NCBI RefSeq assembly: GCF_001653135.1
Contig: NZ_BDDS01000014.1
Span: forward strand, 24,303-88,302
Direction: 5' to 3'
DNA length: 64,000 nucleotides
Source of the DNA: Pseudoalteromonas neustonica
GTDB taxonomy: Bacteria > Pseudomonadota > Gammaproteobacteria > Enterobacterales > Alteromonadaceae
Shown: positions 44,549 to 54,234 of the stretch, one piece after another
How the letters are laid out: every line of letters starts with the position of its first letter
Position numbering within the stretch: the stretch's first letter is position 1
Position numbers and translations under genes: made by a program
Notes under the pieces: model-generated
Told to the model about the DNA's origin: nothing
Database searches by the model: none
The model's input: only the letters and a program-made list of their open reading frames with translations

Positions 44549-44653
44549 AACAGTCGCCTTTTAAAAAGAGGAGAGAGTTTACCCCCTTCCTCATAGTTGT
44601 GGTTGCTTATATAAGTGTTCGTTTAGTTGGGACTAACTTAAACAACTGGCTAT

Positions 44654-46192
44654 TTACAAGGTAGCTGCAAGTTGTTTAACCATTTTAATATCACCGTTTA
44701 CGGCTTTGGTTAAACGGGTGCCGTATTCGCTATCGGCTTTGTAAAAATGGCTGAGCATTTTGTGTTTCACATCGCTGTTTTGTACTTTGCCTAAATCACC
44801 AGCTAGGTTATTGATGAGGTTAGTACGCTCTTGCTTACTAAAGCCACGATATAACACGCCAGCTTGAGCAAAGTTCTGCTGCTTTTTGATAGCGGCTTGT
44901 TGTACATAGCCTTGAAGCTTTGTTTGGCTCCTACGAGCGGTAGGGTTTTCAGCGACGTTTTCGTGACTCGGTTGGTAGTTCACGTTGCTCGTCGTGTTAC
45001 CGTAATTCATTGCGCCGTCTTGGTTGTAATTTACAACATCCACTTTTGCACGATTTATTGGCAATTGCTGGTGGTTAGCACCCAAGCGGTACATTTGTGT
45101 ATCTGAGTACGAAAATACACGCCCTTGTAATAAACGGTCTTCAGATGGCTCTATACCCGGAATAATATTGGCAGGTGCCATTGCAACTTGTTCAGTAGAT
45201 TGAAAAAAGTTAGTTGGCATACGGTTTAAGGTCATAGTACCGACTTTGGTTTCTTTGACATCTAACCACATTTTAGTGGCGTCTAATGGGTTGTAATTAA
45301 AGTCATCAAGTTGTGATGGATCTAATGTTTTAATGTAAAGATCCCATTTTGGAAAATTACCTTTGCCTATTTCGGTGTATAAATCACGGGTTAAATGCTG
45401 GAAATCTTGGCTTTGTACTTTTGCCACGGCTTTAGCGTCTAAATTATCAATACCTTGCTGGCTTACCCAATGAAATTTAACGTATTTTACATCGCCCGAT
45501 TTATTAATCATTTTGTAAGCATGTACGCCCCAGCCATCCATTTTACGCAGGCTTGCTGGCGTACCGTAATCACTGTAAACCCAAGTTAGCATGTGTGTTG
45601 ATCCCGGCTCATACGAAAAAAAATCAAAAAATCGATTTGGATCCTGAATATTATCAACAGGAGATGGCTTTAATGAATGCACCATATCTGGAAATTTAAT
45701 GGCGTCTCGAATAAAGAATACTGGCAGGTTATTACCCACTAAATCCCAGTTCCCTTCATCAGTGTAAAATTTGGTAGCAAAGCCTCGTGGATCACGCAGT
45801 GTCTCAGGGCTTCCTTTAGAGTGAATAACCGATGAGAAACGTACAAATACGTCAGTTTCTTTACCCGCTTCACTGAAGGGGGCAGCAATAGTTAAATCAT
45901 CTAATTCTTTACTCGCAACAAATACCCCATGCGCACCAGTACCTCGGGCATGAACTACGCGTTCAGGTATACGTTCACGAGCAAAACGTTGCAGTTTTTG
46001 AATTAACTGAACGTCTTCAAGTAATACGCTGCCGTGTTCACCGGCGGTGATAGAGTTTTGATTATCGCCAACTGGCGCACCGTTGTCTTTGGTTAATGTT
46101 GTGCTGGCACTTGTTGGAAGCGCAATGGCTAAAGCAAGTGCACTCAGTGTTAGTGCTGGTTTATTTTTAATTTTGTTTAATTGAGTATTCAT
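44654..46192 (-). CDS. katB: Periplasmic monofunctional heme catalase
   Basis: About 512 residues with a signal peptide (KPALTLSALALAIALPTSAS). The catalytic histidine is in RVVHARGTGAHG, and the heme-ligand tyrosine is in RVFSYSDTQMYRLG. NHQQLPIN also fits the clade of exported catalases. The start at ATG 46192 has TGAGG upstream; an in-frame ATG at 46204 would include that site. It degrades hydrogen peroxide in the periplasm. The ankyrin gene downstream matches the katB arrangement. Confidence 0.93.
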   Translation of the reverse strand: MNTQLNKIKNKPALTLSALALAIALPTSASTTLTKDNGAPVGDNQNSITAGEHGSVLLEDVQLIQKLQRFARERIPERVVHARGTGAHGVFVASKELDDLTIAAPFSEAGKETDVFVRFSSVIHSKGSPETLRDPRGFATKFYTDEGNWDLVGNNLPVFFIRDAIKFPDMVHSLKPSPVDNIQDPNRFFDFFSYEPGSTHMLTWVYSDYGTPASLRKMDGWGVHAYKMINKSGDVKYVKFHWVSQQGIDNLDAKAVAKVQSQDFQHLTRDLYTEIGKGNFPKWDLYIKTLDPSQLDDFNYNPLDATKMWLDVKETKVGTMTLNRMPTNFFQSTEQVAMAPANIIPGIEPSEDRLLQGRVFSYSDTQMYRLGANHQQLPINRAKVDVVNYNQDGAMNYGNTTSNVNYQPSHENVAENPTARRSQTKLQGYVQQAAIKKQQNFAQAGVLYRGFSKQERTNLINNLAGDLGKVQNSDVKHKMLSHFYKADSEYGTRLTKAVNGDIKMVKQLAATL

Positions 46193-46337
46193 AGTCGACC
46201 TCATGTATTTTTAGCGCTTGCGCCTCGCAAGCTTTTTAACTGAGCTCAGTGTATGTAATGAACGTTGTTCGGTAAAATTGATTGTTTAGATTGGTGTGAT
46301 TTGTATTTTGAATGTATAACTACGAAGGTTGTGTAAT

Positions 46338-46362
46338 TAAAAAGGCCTCATCAGGCCTTTTT
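46338..46362 (-). terminator. Terminator after the fructokinase
   Basis: AAAAAGGCCT and AGGCCTTTTT form a perfect 10-bp stem with a 5-nt CATC-containing loop, 11 bp past the stop codon of the minus-strand kinase. Confidence 0.75.
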
Positions 46363-46372
46363 AGGTAAAAAC

Positions 46373-47323
46373 TTAGTCGATTAAAGTCTGCTTAGAGGGT
46401 AATGCAGGGAAAGCGCCTTTGATTAAACAGGCTTTCGAGCCACATTTAAGGCCAAAACTCAGCGCTTCTTTCACATAGTGACTGTGGTTTAACTTTTCAG
46501 TTAATTCAACTGCTGTATGGGCATGGTTTAAGTGATAGAGCACGCCTGCAATAAAGGCATCGCCTGCGCAAGTTGTATCAACAGGCTTAATTTGGGGGGC
46601 CGGTTGTTCGATAACGAATGTTTGATGATAGACTTTAGCTGGGTTAGCACCGTCAGTTAAAAACACTAAGGTGACGCCTTCATCTAACAGTAACTGAGTG
46701 TATTCTAATGGCGAAATAGCAGCTTGCTTTGCTAAAAACGTTAATTCCTCATAAGACAATTTAACAACATCGCAAAAACGGTAACAAGCAAACACACGAT
46801 CTGCTATATCAGCAGTGTCTGACCACAAACTGTAGCGTAAATTAACATCAAAACTCACTAATATGTTATTGGTATTAGCGGCCTGTAATGCGCTCAATGT
46901 CGTCGTGTTAATGTTGCTGTGAGTCAATGTGTTAGAACAAAAATGAAATGTACTCAATGCTGACCAATTTATTTTATCAATATGTGCTTTAGTTACTAAC
47001 AAGTCCGCAGTGTTATGACGATAAAAATTAAAACTACGTTCACCCACTTCGTCCAGGCTGACGATAACAAGCGCTGTTTGTGCCTTTTCGATGGTAAACA
47101 AATACTCGGTATCGACTTGATAATGATCAAGTGAGCGTCGCAATTGACGTGCAAAATGATCATCGCCCATGCCACCACAAAAATAAGCGTTACCGCCTAA
47201 TTTTTGATACCCAACAGCGACATTTGCAGGTGCTCCGCCAGGGATAGGTGCGTAGGCACTATTGTCATTATCAACCGGCAGCATATCTATCAGTAGTTCG
47301 CCAAAGCTCAATAATTTTTTCAT
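46373..47323 (-). CDS. PfkB-family fructokinase of the sucrose regulon
   Basis: 316 residues of the PfkB/ribokinase fold. The N-terminal GGAPANVAVGYQKLGG and the anion-hole motif DTTCAGDAFIAGVL (around 260) carry the catalytic Asp. The usual GAGD is CAGD here. Fructokinase converts fructose released by sucrose phosphorylase to fructose-6-phosphate in the cytoplasm. It is downstream of the TonB-dependent receptor on the same strand, but a terminator-like hairpin lies between the two, so expression may be partly independent. Confidence 0.85.
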   Translation of the reverse strand: MKKLLSFGELLIDMLPVDNDNSAYAPIPGGAPANVAVGYQKLGGNAYFCGGMGDDHFARQLRRSLDHYQVDTEYLFTIEKAQTALVIVSLDEVGERSFNFYRHNTADLLVTKAHIDKINWSALSTFHFCSNTLTHSNINTTTLSALQAANTNNILVSFDVNLRYSLWSDTADIADRVFACYRFCDVVKLSYEELTFLAKQAAISPLEYTQLLLDEGVTLVFLTDGANPAKVYHQTFVIEQPAPQIKPVDTTCAGDAFIAGVLYHLNHAHTAVELTEKLNHSHYVKEALSFGLKCGSKACLIKGAFPALPSKQTLID

Positions 47324-47336
47324 GTGTTAATACCTT

Positions 47337-47363
47337 AAAAAGCCCAGCAAAATAGCTGGGCAC
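47337..47363 (-). terminator. Terminator between the sugar receptor and fructokinase genes
   Basis: On the minus strand, GCCCAGCTATTTTGCTGGGC folds into a 7-bp hairpin followed by TTTTTAA, 24 bp past the receptor stop. It could set a lower level of kinase relative to receptor. Confidence 0.75.
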
Positions 47364-47386
47364 TCAACAAGGGAGAGAGTATTCGT

Positions 47387-49783
47387 TTAGTTAAATAAGT
47401 ACTTTAACGTTAATGACGTTGTACGACCATTGATGGCGCGGGCACGAATAATATTATTATCTGGCACGCTGCCTTCCTCAGCTTCAGTAATTCCAACAGT
47501 ATCGAACAGGTTGTTTACGTTCAAAGCAAGGTTAAGGTTTTCAGTTAGATCGTAGCTTACAAAGCCATTGACCTGCGTGTAGCCGTCAAATTTAAGATCA
47601 TTATTATCCTGAGCATAGGCGTCAGTGGTGCCAATAAAGCTCATGCCAGCAGAACCTTTGTTAAAGTTGTAACGGGCCATCAATGAATAAATAAAGTCAG
47701 CTTGACGGCGTGGTGTATTACCCACAACTTCAGGTGTTAGCGCATCTTTTGCAATTTCAGCATCGGTCCACGTAAAGTTACCGCGAAAATCCCACGCATC
47801 TAAAAAGTAGGTGGATTCAAGCTCAATCCCTTTTGCTTCGTATTCACGATCAAAGAACTTTTGTGATGTTGCTTCAAAGTTTTGCTCTTCTGTTTCAGCA
47901 TAGAATGCGGTTGCGAATACTGAGAGTGAATCAAAGCGCTTTTTAACACCAAACTCGTATTGGTTTACCTCATCAACGGCGTCTTCATCAGCAACAGAGC
48001 CATCTGCTTGAACTTTACCAAATAATAAGCGGTCAGCATTGGCGCGGCCACCTTGGCTAATACGTGCAAATGCAGCAAGACTTGAGTCAATTTGATAATT
48101 AGCGCCGACAGAGTAAGAAGTGTAGCTCCAGTCGTAATCAACTATACTTGGATTACTGATATCAATACCGGCAACATTTTGTTCTGGGATTGAAATCGTT
48201 CCATCACGATTCATATCAACGGTTGATGTTACAGCGCCAGCATAAGTACCTCGTGCTTCACCACTGTCATAACGAGCGCTGGCATCAATGCTTACATCAC
48301 CAAGCTTGGTTGAAAAGGCAACATAAGGTGCGCGGGTTTCGTAATCAGTGTCGTAGTTACGTTGGCAGCAATTACCCCAAAAAGGAGTGCCATAGGCATA
48401 TAATCCGCTATCAGAATAGCTATCGCCATTTTGTGCAAAAACATCAAGGAGCGCTGCATTATCGCCTTTTAGCTCCATAAGGTATGAGTTCCAAAGCCAC
48501 GACATACTAATTGTTTGGCTCGATGCATAATAGCCAAGGGTTACGCTGGTATCGTCGCTGAGCTCTTTGGTTAGTTTTAAGTCATTAACGATTGAGCCAA
48601 AGTCATTCATGGTGACATCGAAGGTATGAATACGCATTGCAAGGTCGTCTGTAAAGGCTTGCCCTTTTGAACCGCCCGTTGCGTAGTTTAATGTTGCGCC
48701 ACTGCCCGCAATACTTGCGGCAATATCACCTGCGTTACCAACTTCTGCGGGGATCAAAGAAGTAAAGTTACCGCTAACGGATGATTTTCTAAAGCGGTTT
48801 TCAATACGCCAATCGTTGTCTAAATCAAACACGGCTTCAAAGCCAACTGCGTCGACTTGCGGGTTCATGCCGTTGCGCATATCACCGCGGCTAATTTGGT
48901 TATTACCATCTAAGCGAGTGGTAGATAGAAACTGTGCTGAATGTGGCGTGTCTGTTTGTGCATCGAACCCTTTAATTGAGCTACCATCAGCGTACATTGG
49001 CATTGGTAAGTAGCCAATGCTTTGGTCGTCTAAATGCTTGTAATAAAGGCGAACATAGCCTGAATCAAATTCTTTTGTCAGGTTTGCTTTGATTTGACCG
49101 CCTTTGTTAGCGGTATAACCCGCTTCACGAGGGCCTTCACCTTGACGAATAAAACCGCCCACATGAAAGCGCACACTGTCGTTTAAGTAAGTACCGTATT
49201 CAAAATCAGTTCGTAACGAGTCATAATCAAGTCCAATTGTGGTCGCAACAGAGCCAGACTCTTCTTCACCTGTTTTTGAAATAATATTAATAATACCGCC
49301 AGGGGCATCACTGGCCGCGGTAGAAGCTGACCCGCCACGAATTGACTCCACCGTTTGTACTGTGCTGTCTAATCGCATAAAAATGTCGGCGTTACCAAAT
49401 GCAACATCGCCAAACTGCATAATAGGAAGGCCATCTTCTTGGAGTTGCAAAAATTTTGCGCCCCCAGAGGCAACAGGTAAACCACGAACAGCAATATTTG
49501 CATTACCTTCACCACCGGTCGATTCTGAACGAACACCCGGAATGATTCTAAAGGCTTCTGCTGTTGAACGAGGAGTAGCAACTTGAATCTCATTCAAAGA
49601 AACACTGCTAACTGAAACGCTTGAAGCCATGATAGTAGTGCGTCTTGGTACACCGGTTACGACAATGGTTTCAAGGCCTTTTTTAGCTTCGGTCTCTTGC
49701 TGTGCTTCTTGCGCATATAAACCTTGGCTAACAGCTAAAGCAAGTGTGCTTAGTAAATAAAGTGTTGTGTTGTGTGTTGTCAT
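47387..49783 (-). CDS. TonB-dependent outer-membrane receptor of the sucrose regulon
   Basis: 798 residues with a signal peptide (LYLLSTLALAVSQGLYA), a TonB box-like ETIVVTG segment, a plug domain (RIIPGVRSES...NIAVRGLPV) and a C-terminal beta barrel ending SLTLKYLFN. The last residue is Asn rather than the usual Phe. TonB-dependent receptors import sugars in marine Alteromonadales; the gene context points to sucrose or an oligosaccharide containing it. A 38-bp perfect palindrome with LacI-type core lies 33 bp upstream, so it is repressed by the local LacI protein. Confidence 0.92.
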   Translation of the reverse strand: MTTHNTTLYLLSTLALAVSQGLYAQEAQQETEAKKGLETIVVTGVPRRTTIMASSVSVSSVSLNEIQVATPRSTAEAFRIIPGVRSESTGGEGNANIAVRGLPVASGGAKFLQLQEDGLPIMQFGDVAFGNADIFMRLDSTVQTVESIRGGSASTAASDAPGGIINIISKTGEEESGSVATTIGLDYDSLRTDFEYGTYLNDSVRFHVGGFIRQGEGPREAGYTANKGGQIKANLTKEFDSGYVRLYYKHLDDQSIGYLPMPMYADGSSIKGFDAQTDTPHSAQFLSTTRLDGNNQISRGDMRNGMNPQVDAVGFEAVFDLDNDWRIENRFRKSSVSGNFTSLIPAEVGNAGDIAASIAGSGATLNYATGGSKGQAFTDDLAMRIHTFDVTMNDFGSIVNDLKLTKELSDDTSVTLGYYASSQTISMSWLWNSYLMELKGDNAALLDVFAQNGDSYSDSGLYAYGTPFWGNCCQRNYDTDYETRAPYVAFSTKLGDVSIDASARYDSGEARGTYAGAVTSTVDMNRDGTISIPEQNVAGIDISNPSIVDYDWSYTSYSVGANYQIDSSLAAFARISQGGRANADRLLFGKVQADGSVADEDAVDEVNQYEFGVKKRFDSLSVFATAFYAETEEQNFEATSQKFFDREYEAKGIELESTYFLDAWDFRGNFTWTDAEIAKDALTPEVVGNTPRRQADFIYSLMARYNFNKGSAGMSFIGTTDAYAQDNNDLKFDGYTQVNGFVSYDLTENLNLALNVNNLFDTVGITEAEEGSVPDNNIIRARAINGRTTSLTLKYLFN

Positions 49784-49815
49784 AATATGCCTCGTTGATT
49801 ACTGACCCAATGGGC

Positions 49816-49853
49816 TTGTTATTTTTACTTAATCGATTAAGTAAAAATAACAA
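49816..49853. promoter_or_regulatory. LacI-type operator at the receptor promoter
   Basis: A perfect 38-bp palindrome centred on CTTAATCGATTAAG, with each arm reading outward to a TTGTTATTTTTA tail. The same core occurs at 51321-51338. It sits just upstream of the receptor start codon. Confidence 0.85.
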
Positions 49854-49951
49854 AGATTTTACATTAAGCAACTTATTTTTGTATTTAAATGTTTGTTTTT
49901 TGCTCTTTCATTGTTTTTAAACGACTTTTTATATTACTTTTTTGCACCAAA

Positions 49952-51181
49952 TTAATCGTGTTGTGCGTTAATGTGATGCAATGCCTGCGCTGAAGGGTCT
50001 TTAAAGTAGTTATATAACATAGCGACAAAGAGCAATATTGCAAAGCCTGTTGCTAGAATAAAGCCATATTTTACATGTCCAAACATGTCACTAATCATAC
50101 CCATAAACAGAGGCGCTAAAGCCGCTGACAAGGCGGTAAAAAACAAAATAACACCCGCAACGGCACCATGTTGTTGCACCGCAAAGCATGAAATACCCTT
50201 AGAGTTTAGTGTTGGGTATACCATCGACATGAACAAGCCTGAAAGAGGCAACAGCAGGACTGCTGCATTGACGCCTCCTATCAATGTTCCGATATAACAA
50301 CCAGCTATCCCTAAGCTTAGCCAAACCATGACACTTTGCCAGCTAAAGCGGTTAAGTAACCACACGGCGATAAAACGGCCAGCGGCACGCAGGATAAAAA
50401 AGATAGTCAGAGCATATGTCGCCATCAGTGTCCATGATCCTGTGTAATCTGCGAGTAAGGTCGGCATCCATACATAAATAGCCACTTCAGTTGCCACATA
50501 CAGTGCGATAGCTAATGAAAAGCCCAGTGCATAAGGGTTTTTCACCATCTTCATGGTGGTTGCAAGTGAGGTTGGTTTTGCTGTGGTTTTTACGACGGGT
50601 GGGTAGTCAGCACGCCAAGCAAGTACAGCTAAAATTAAGCACATAATACCTGCAATGACATATAAATAAGTCCAACTTACTTGTTGGGTTAGTAAAAAGC
50701 TCACTAAAGCTGGGCCAACAATAGCGCCTATACCAAAGAACCCTTCTACCTTATTCATGGTTTTTGTATGCTCGTTATTACTTTGTGAAATATCGCCAAG
50801 TAGCGCCAGTGCACCGGTTTTAAATAAACCGATGGCTAAGCCTATTAAGCATAAAAGTAATACAAAAATAATGAAGCTGCTGCTAACGGCAAACAAAAAA
50901 CAGCTGATAGAAAATAGTAATAAGCCCAACATAATAGTTTGTTTGCGGCCAAAGCTATCAGCTAAAAACCCAAGGAAAAGCCCGCTTAGAGCGATTAAAG
51001 CCATGGGAGCATAATGAAATGCACTGGCTTGTGTCATCGTTAGGTTAAATTCTTTTATAAGCTCAGGGATGATCATGCCAACTGCATCTGAGGTCATAGC
51101 AAACATAAAGAACATCATATATGTGAGCCAACGTATGTGTTGCAATGAAGTATTGCTAACGAGAGTGTGCGTTTTATTCAT
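49952..51181 (-). CDS. MFS sugar permease of the sucrose regulon
   Basis: 409 residues with about 12 membrane helices. The first (LTYMMFFMFAMTSDAVGMIIP) and the loop GFLADSFGRKQTIMLG are MFS hallmarks. It probably carries the sugar across the inner membrane. It is divergent from the sucrose phosphorylase gene, with a LacI operator in the gap. It is on the same strand as the receptor, which lies 168 bp away. The substrate is an inference from context. Confidence 0.88.
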   Translation of the reverse strand: MNKTHTLVSNTSLQHIRWLTYMMFFMFAMTSDAVGMIIPELIKEFNLTMTQASAFHYAPMALIALSGLFLGFLADSFGRKQTIMLGLLLFSISCFLFAVSSSFIIFVLLLCLIGLAIGLFKTGALALLGDISQSNNEHTKTMNKVEGFFGIGAIVGPALVSFLLTQQVSWTYLYVIAGIMCLILAVLAWRADYPPVVKTTAKPTSLATTMKMVKNPYALGFSLAIALYVATEVAIYVWMPTLLADYTGSWTLMATYALTIFFILRAAGRFIAVWLLNRFSWQSVMVWLSLGIAGCYIGTLIGGVNAAVLLLPLSGLFMSMVYPTLNSKGISCFAVQQHGAVAGVILFFTALSAALAPLFMGMISDMFGHVKYGFILATGFAILLFVAMLYNYFKDPSAQALHHINAQHD

Positions 51182-51320
51182 CTTTATATCCTCGTTAGGT
51201 GATTAAGCATTTTTATAATTAACTCAGTACATTAATTATAAAATGATAGTTTAACCATCCCGTTTTTGTATCAAAGTTGTAAAAACTTCTTGTAAAAATT
51301 GGTTTCCTAGTTAAAGATAT

Positions 51321-51338
51321 ATCTTAATCGATTAAGAT
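51321..51338. promoter_or_regulatory. LacI-type operator between the permease and sucrose phosphorylase
   Basis: ATCTTAATCGATTAAGAT, an 18-bp perfect palindrome 18 bp upstream of the phosphorylase start codon. Core identical to the operator at 49816. Confidence 0.85.
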
Positions 51339-51356
51339 TCAACTTGGTATTTACAC

Positions 51357-52829
51357 ATGATGAAGAATAAAGTTCAACTGATCACCTATGCAGATCGCAT
51401 CACAGGACAAGGCATCAATGCTTTATCCAATTTACTCAATGGCCCGCTAGAAAATGTGTTTGGTGGTGTACATCTACTGCCTTTTTATAATCCAATAGAT
51501 GGCAGTGATGCGGGATTTGACCCGATAGACCATAGTGCTGTTGATGAGCGAATTGGCACATGGCAAGATATTCAAGCGTTAGGTGAACACTATGATTTAA
51601 TGGCTGACTTAATTGTAAATCATGTTTCAGCACAGTCTTTTCAGTTTAAAGATGTATTAAAAAATGGTAAGAAATCAGATTACTGGGATCTATTCTTAAC
51701 AAAAGAAGATGTATTCCCTGGTGGTATGAGTGAACAAGAGCAAAAAGCAATCTACCGTCCACGTCCAGGGAGTTGTTTTACGCCTATTACCTGTGAAGAT
51801 GGGGAAACGTATGAGTTTTGGACAACATTTACTGATAATCAAATAGATATCAATGTAAAGTCAACGCCAGGTATTGAGTATTTAGATAATGTTTTGACAA
51901 AGTTTTCGCAGAATAATGTCAATATCATCCGCTTAGATGCCGCAGGTTATGCGATAAAAGAAGCTGGAACTAACTGTTTTATGCTAGATCAAACTTTTGA
52001 TTATTTAGATAAGTTATCAGCACAGGCTAATGATTTAGGCATGGAAACTATTGCTGAAATTCATAGCCACTACCAAACACAGGTTGAAGTCGCTAAACGC
52101 GTTAATATGGTATATGACTTTGCATTACCACCGCTGATTTTGCATAGCTTATTTACTAATAATAGCGATGCATTAGTGCAATGGCTTAAAATTTCACCTC
52201 GAAACTGCCTAACCGTGCTTGATACACACGATGGCATTGGCATTATCGATGCCGGTCCTATGGGCGAGAAGCCGGGCCTTTTAAATGCGGCGCAAATAGA
52301 TAACTTAGTCGAGACTATTCACGCAAATAGTAATAACCAAAGTCGCCAAGCGACTGGGGCTGCTGCGAGTAATGTCGATTTATATCAAGTTAATTGCACC
52401 TATTATAATGCCTTAGGCGCGAGTGATTTTGATTACTTAGTTGCAAGAGCAATCCAGTTTTTTGCCCCAGGTGTGCCCCAAGTTTATTATAGCGGACTGT
52501 TTGCTTGTGAAAATGATATGACATTATTGGCAGAATCAAACGTGGGTCGCGATATTAACCGCCCGTATTTAGATGCCGATATCATCTGTGAATCATTAGC
52601 AAAGCCAGTGGTTAAAGGGCTTCTTAAATTGATTACTATTCGCAATACACATAACGCATTTAATGGCGAGTTTAGTGTTACAGGAAACACAAATAGTTGT
52701 TGCCTAAAATGGCGTAAAGATGACAATGCTATTGAATTCAAAATAAACTTTGAAACTCGTGAAGCACTCATCATTGAGCATACCTCATCAGAGCAAGTAC
52801 TTACTTCGTTAAATGATTTATTAGCTTAA
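51357..52829 (+). CDS. Sucrose phosphorylase (GH13_18)
   Basis: 490 residues, cytoplasmic, no signal peptide. It cleaves sucrose with phosphate to glucose-1-phosphate and fructose. Catalytic residues: nucleophile Asp in NIIRLDAAGYAIKEAGT (near 195), acid/base Glu in METIAEIHSHY and the third Asp in LTVLDTHDGIG. The length fits the family (about 490-505). It is divergent from the MFS permease and controlled by the LacI operator between them. The fructokinase gene provides the next step. Confidence 0.93.
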   Translation: MMKNKVQLITYADRITGQGINALSNLLNGPLENVFGGVHLLPFYNPIDGSDAGFDPIDHSAVDERIGTWQDIQALGEHYDLMADLIVNHVSAQSFQFKDVLKNGKKSDYWDLFLTKEDVFPGGMSEQEQKAIYRPRPGSCFTPITCEDGETYEFWTTFTDNQIDINVKSTPGIEYLDNVLTKFSQNNVNIIRLDAAGYAIKEAGTNCFMLDQTFDYLDKLSAQANDLGMETIAEIHSHYQTQVEVAKRVNMVYDFALPPLILHSLFTNNSDALVQWLKISPRNCLTVLDTHDGIGIIDAGPMGEKPGLLNAAQIDNLVETIHANSNNQSRQATGAAASNVDLYQVNCTYYNALGASDFDYLVARAIQFFAPGVPQVYYSGLFACENDMTLLAESNVGRDINRPYLDADIICESLAKPVVKGLLKLITIRNTHNAFNGEFSVTGNTNSCCLKWRKDDNAIEFKINFETREALIIEHTSSEQVLTSLNDLLA

Positions 52830-52879
52830 TGAGAGCTCAGACAGTGCGTGTGGTTACCTTTGAAAATTAAACAGGTGTT

Positions 52880-52916
52880 AACCTTGAAAGGTTAAGGTAT
52901 GTGACCTTTCAAGGTT
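52880..52916 (+). terminator. Hairpin after sucrose phosphorylase, spanning the MITE B edge
   Basis: AACCTTGAAAGGT and ACCTTTCAAGGTT form a perfect 13-bp stem with an 11-nt loop. The left arm lies outside the mobile element and the right arm inside it, so the hairpin was created by the insertion or by sequence converging on it. It has no clean T run. Confidence 0.5.
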
Positions 52917-53203
52917 GAATTTACAGCAGTCTGTTTGTTCTTTAGGCAAGGTAGCGCCTATGTAGTGTGGTTATTCGCCATAAATAGGCGATAACACAGC
53001 ATTAATGTCAAACAGGCGCTGCTCAAAAGGTTTTGCCTAAGGCGATTTACTCTTTGTTGCCTACATGGAGGGTGGTAAAAGGCGTGAACAGAACGCGGAA
53101 GCTTTGCTTGGTTTTGATGTAGCCCACAAGGTTACGAACCTGACGCCGCGGTTAAATCGCCCCTAGTTTGAGCAAATTTTAATCCGCCAAAGTCAACAAC
53201 CCC
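52895..53203 (+). mobile_element. MITE-like element, copy B (309 bp)
   Basis: It is similar to copy A over its full length, in the same orientation. A TA dinucleotide flanks both ends (52893-52894 and 53204-53205). The left end is diverged (AGGTATGTGACCTTTC). The right end, read on the minus strand, starts GGGGTTGTTGACTTTGG. The interior keeps the AGGCGCTGC and ATCGCCCCTAG arms. The minus-strand lacI gene ends exactly at its right edge: the lacI TAG stop uses the TA plus the first base of the element. Confidence 0.82.
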
Positions 53204-54234
53204 TAGCCACTTTGACCCAATTGCAGTTCGTGGTTAATGAGTGCTTTATTTTCTTCTTTGGTAATAAACAAATTAGCAGCTAATGCGCCTTTTTCTTCAC
53301 TGTTTTGGTGGATTGTAGTTAACTTGGGTACGAATCGCTGCGCTTCATCAATGCCATCAAACCCCACAATTCTTATATCGTCAGGAATTGTTAGGCCCAT
53401 TTTAATCGCTTCTCGCATTGTCGCAAGGGCGATAAGATCGCTCATACACAGCATGACTGAAGGGCGAGGTAGGCAGCTCAGCGCCTCTTTAGCAGCAATA
53501 CTTGCATAGCGCTCAGTACTTTCAGGAATATTCCAAATGCGATCTTCCCCAATGGTAATGTCTTGTTCTGCTAGGGCTTTTTGATAGCCGCGTAATCGTT
53601 GGTGCGCGATTGATTGCCCCGCTTCAAATTCATGGTGTTCATATACGCGGCATAATACATTTTCATCGAGCAAACGCAGGCCTAAAATAGCGACTTGGTC
53701 ATCTTTATGTTGCAGGGCATGTTTTGCAACTTCGTAGCTAGCTTGTTCATTATTTATATTTACAGAGGCATTGCGGCCTATGTCAAAGTCAACAGTCACC
53801 ACATGTTTAGGCACAGTTTTTAGTTGTTCTACTAAGAGCTGGTTTCGTGGGCGGCCATAGCAAATAAAGCCATCAACAAAATCAACCACACTGTTTAAAT
53901 TGTCACTATTGCCAGAAAACAATAAAAGATTATTGCCGCTTTTTTCTAGCACAGACGCGACCCCTCTCATAAAACTACTCGCCACCGGATCTGACACCAT
54001 ATATTCAACGCTATCAGGAAGCACTAACGCAATAATATTAAATTTACCTCGGCGTAGAGACTGAGCGGCTTTGTTCGGACCAAAATATCCCAACTCTTTA
54101 CATGCCGCTAAAATTGATTCTCTGCGATTTTTAGATAATTGATCCGGGCGGTTAAACGCATTTGACACTGTGGCATTTGAAACACCTAATTCTTTTGCAA
54201 TACTTTTTAGTGTCCAATGGTTTTTTGTACTCAT
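53203..54234 (-). CDS. LacI-family repressor of the sucrose regulon
   Basis: 343 residues. The N-terminal helix-turn-helix is LKSIAKELGVSNATVSNAFNRPD with the hinge helix AAQSLRRGK, followed by a periplasmic-binding-protein-like sugar domain. It is the obvious regulator of the two TTAATCGATTAA operators nearby. The last codons (LQLGQSG) end at a TAG built at the junction with MITE copy B, so the natural C-terminus may have been altered by a few residues. Confidence 0.92.
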   Translation of the reverse strand: MSTKNHWTLKSIAKELGVSNATVSNAFNRPDQLSKNRRESILAACKELGYFGPNKAAQSLRRGKFNIIALVLPDSVEYMVSDPVASSFMRGVASVLEKSGNNLLLFSGNSDNLNSVVDFVDGFICYGRPRNQLLVEQLKTVPKHVVTVDFDIGRNASVNINNEQASYEVAKHALQHKDDQVAILGLRLLDENVLCRVYEHHEFEAGQSIAHQRLRGYQKALAEQDITIGEDRIWNIPESTERYASIAAKEALSCLPRPSVMLCMSDLIALATMREAIKMGLTIPDDIRIVGFDGIDEAQRFVPKLTTIHQNSEEKGALAANLFITKEENKALINHELQLGQSG

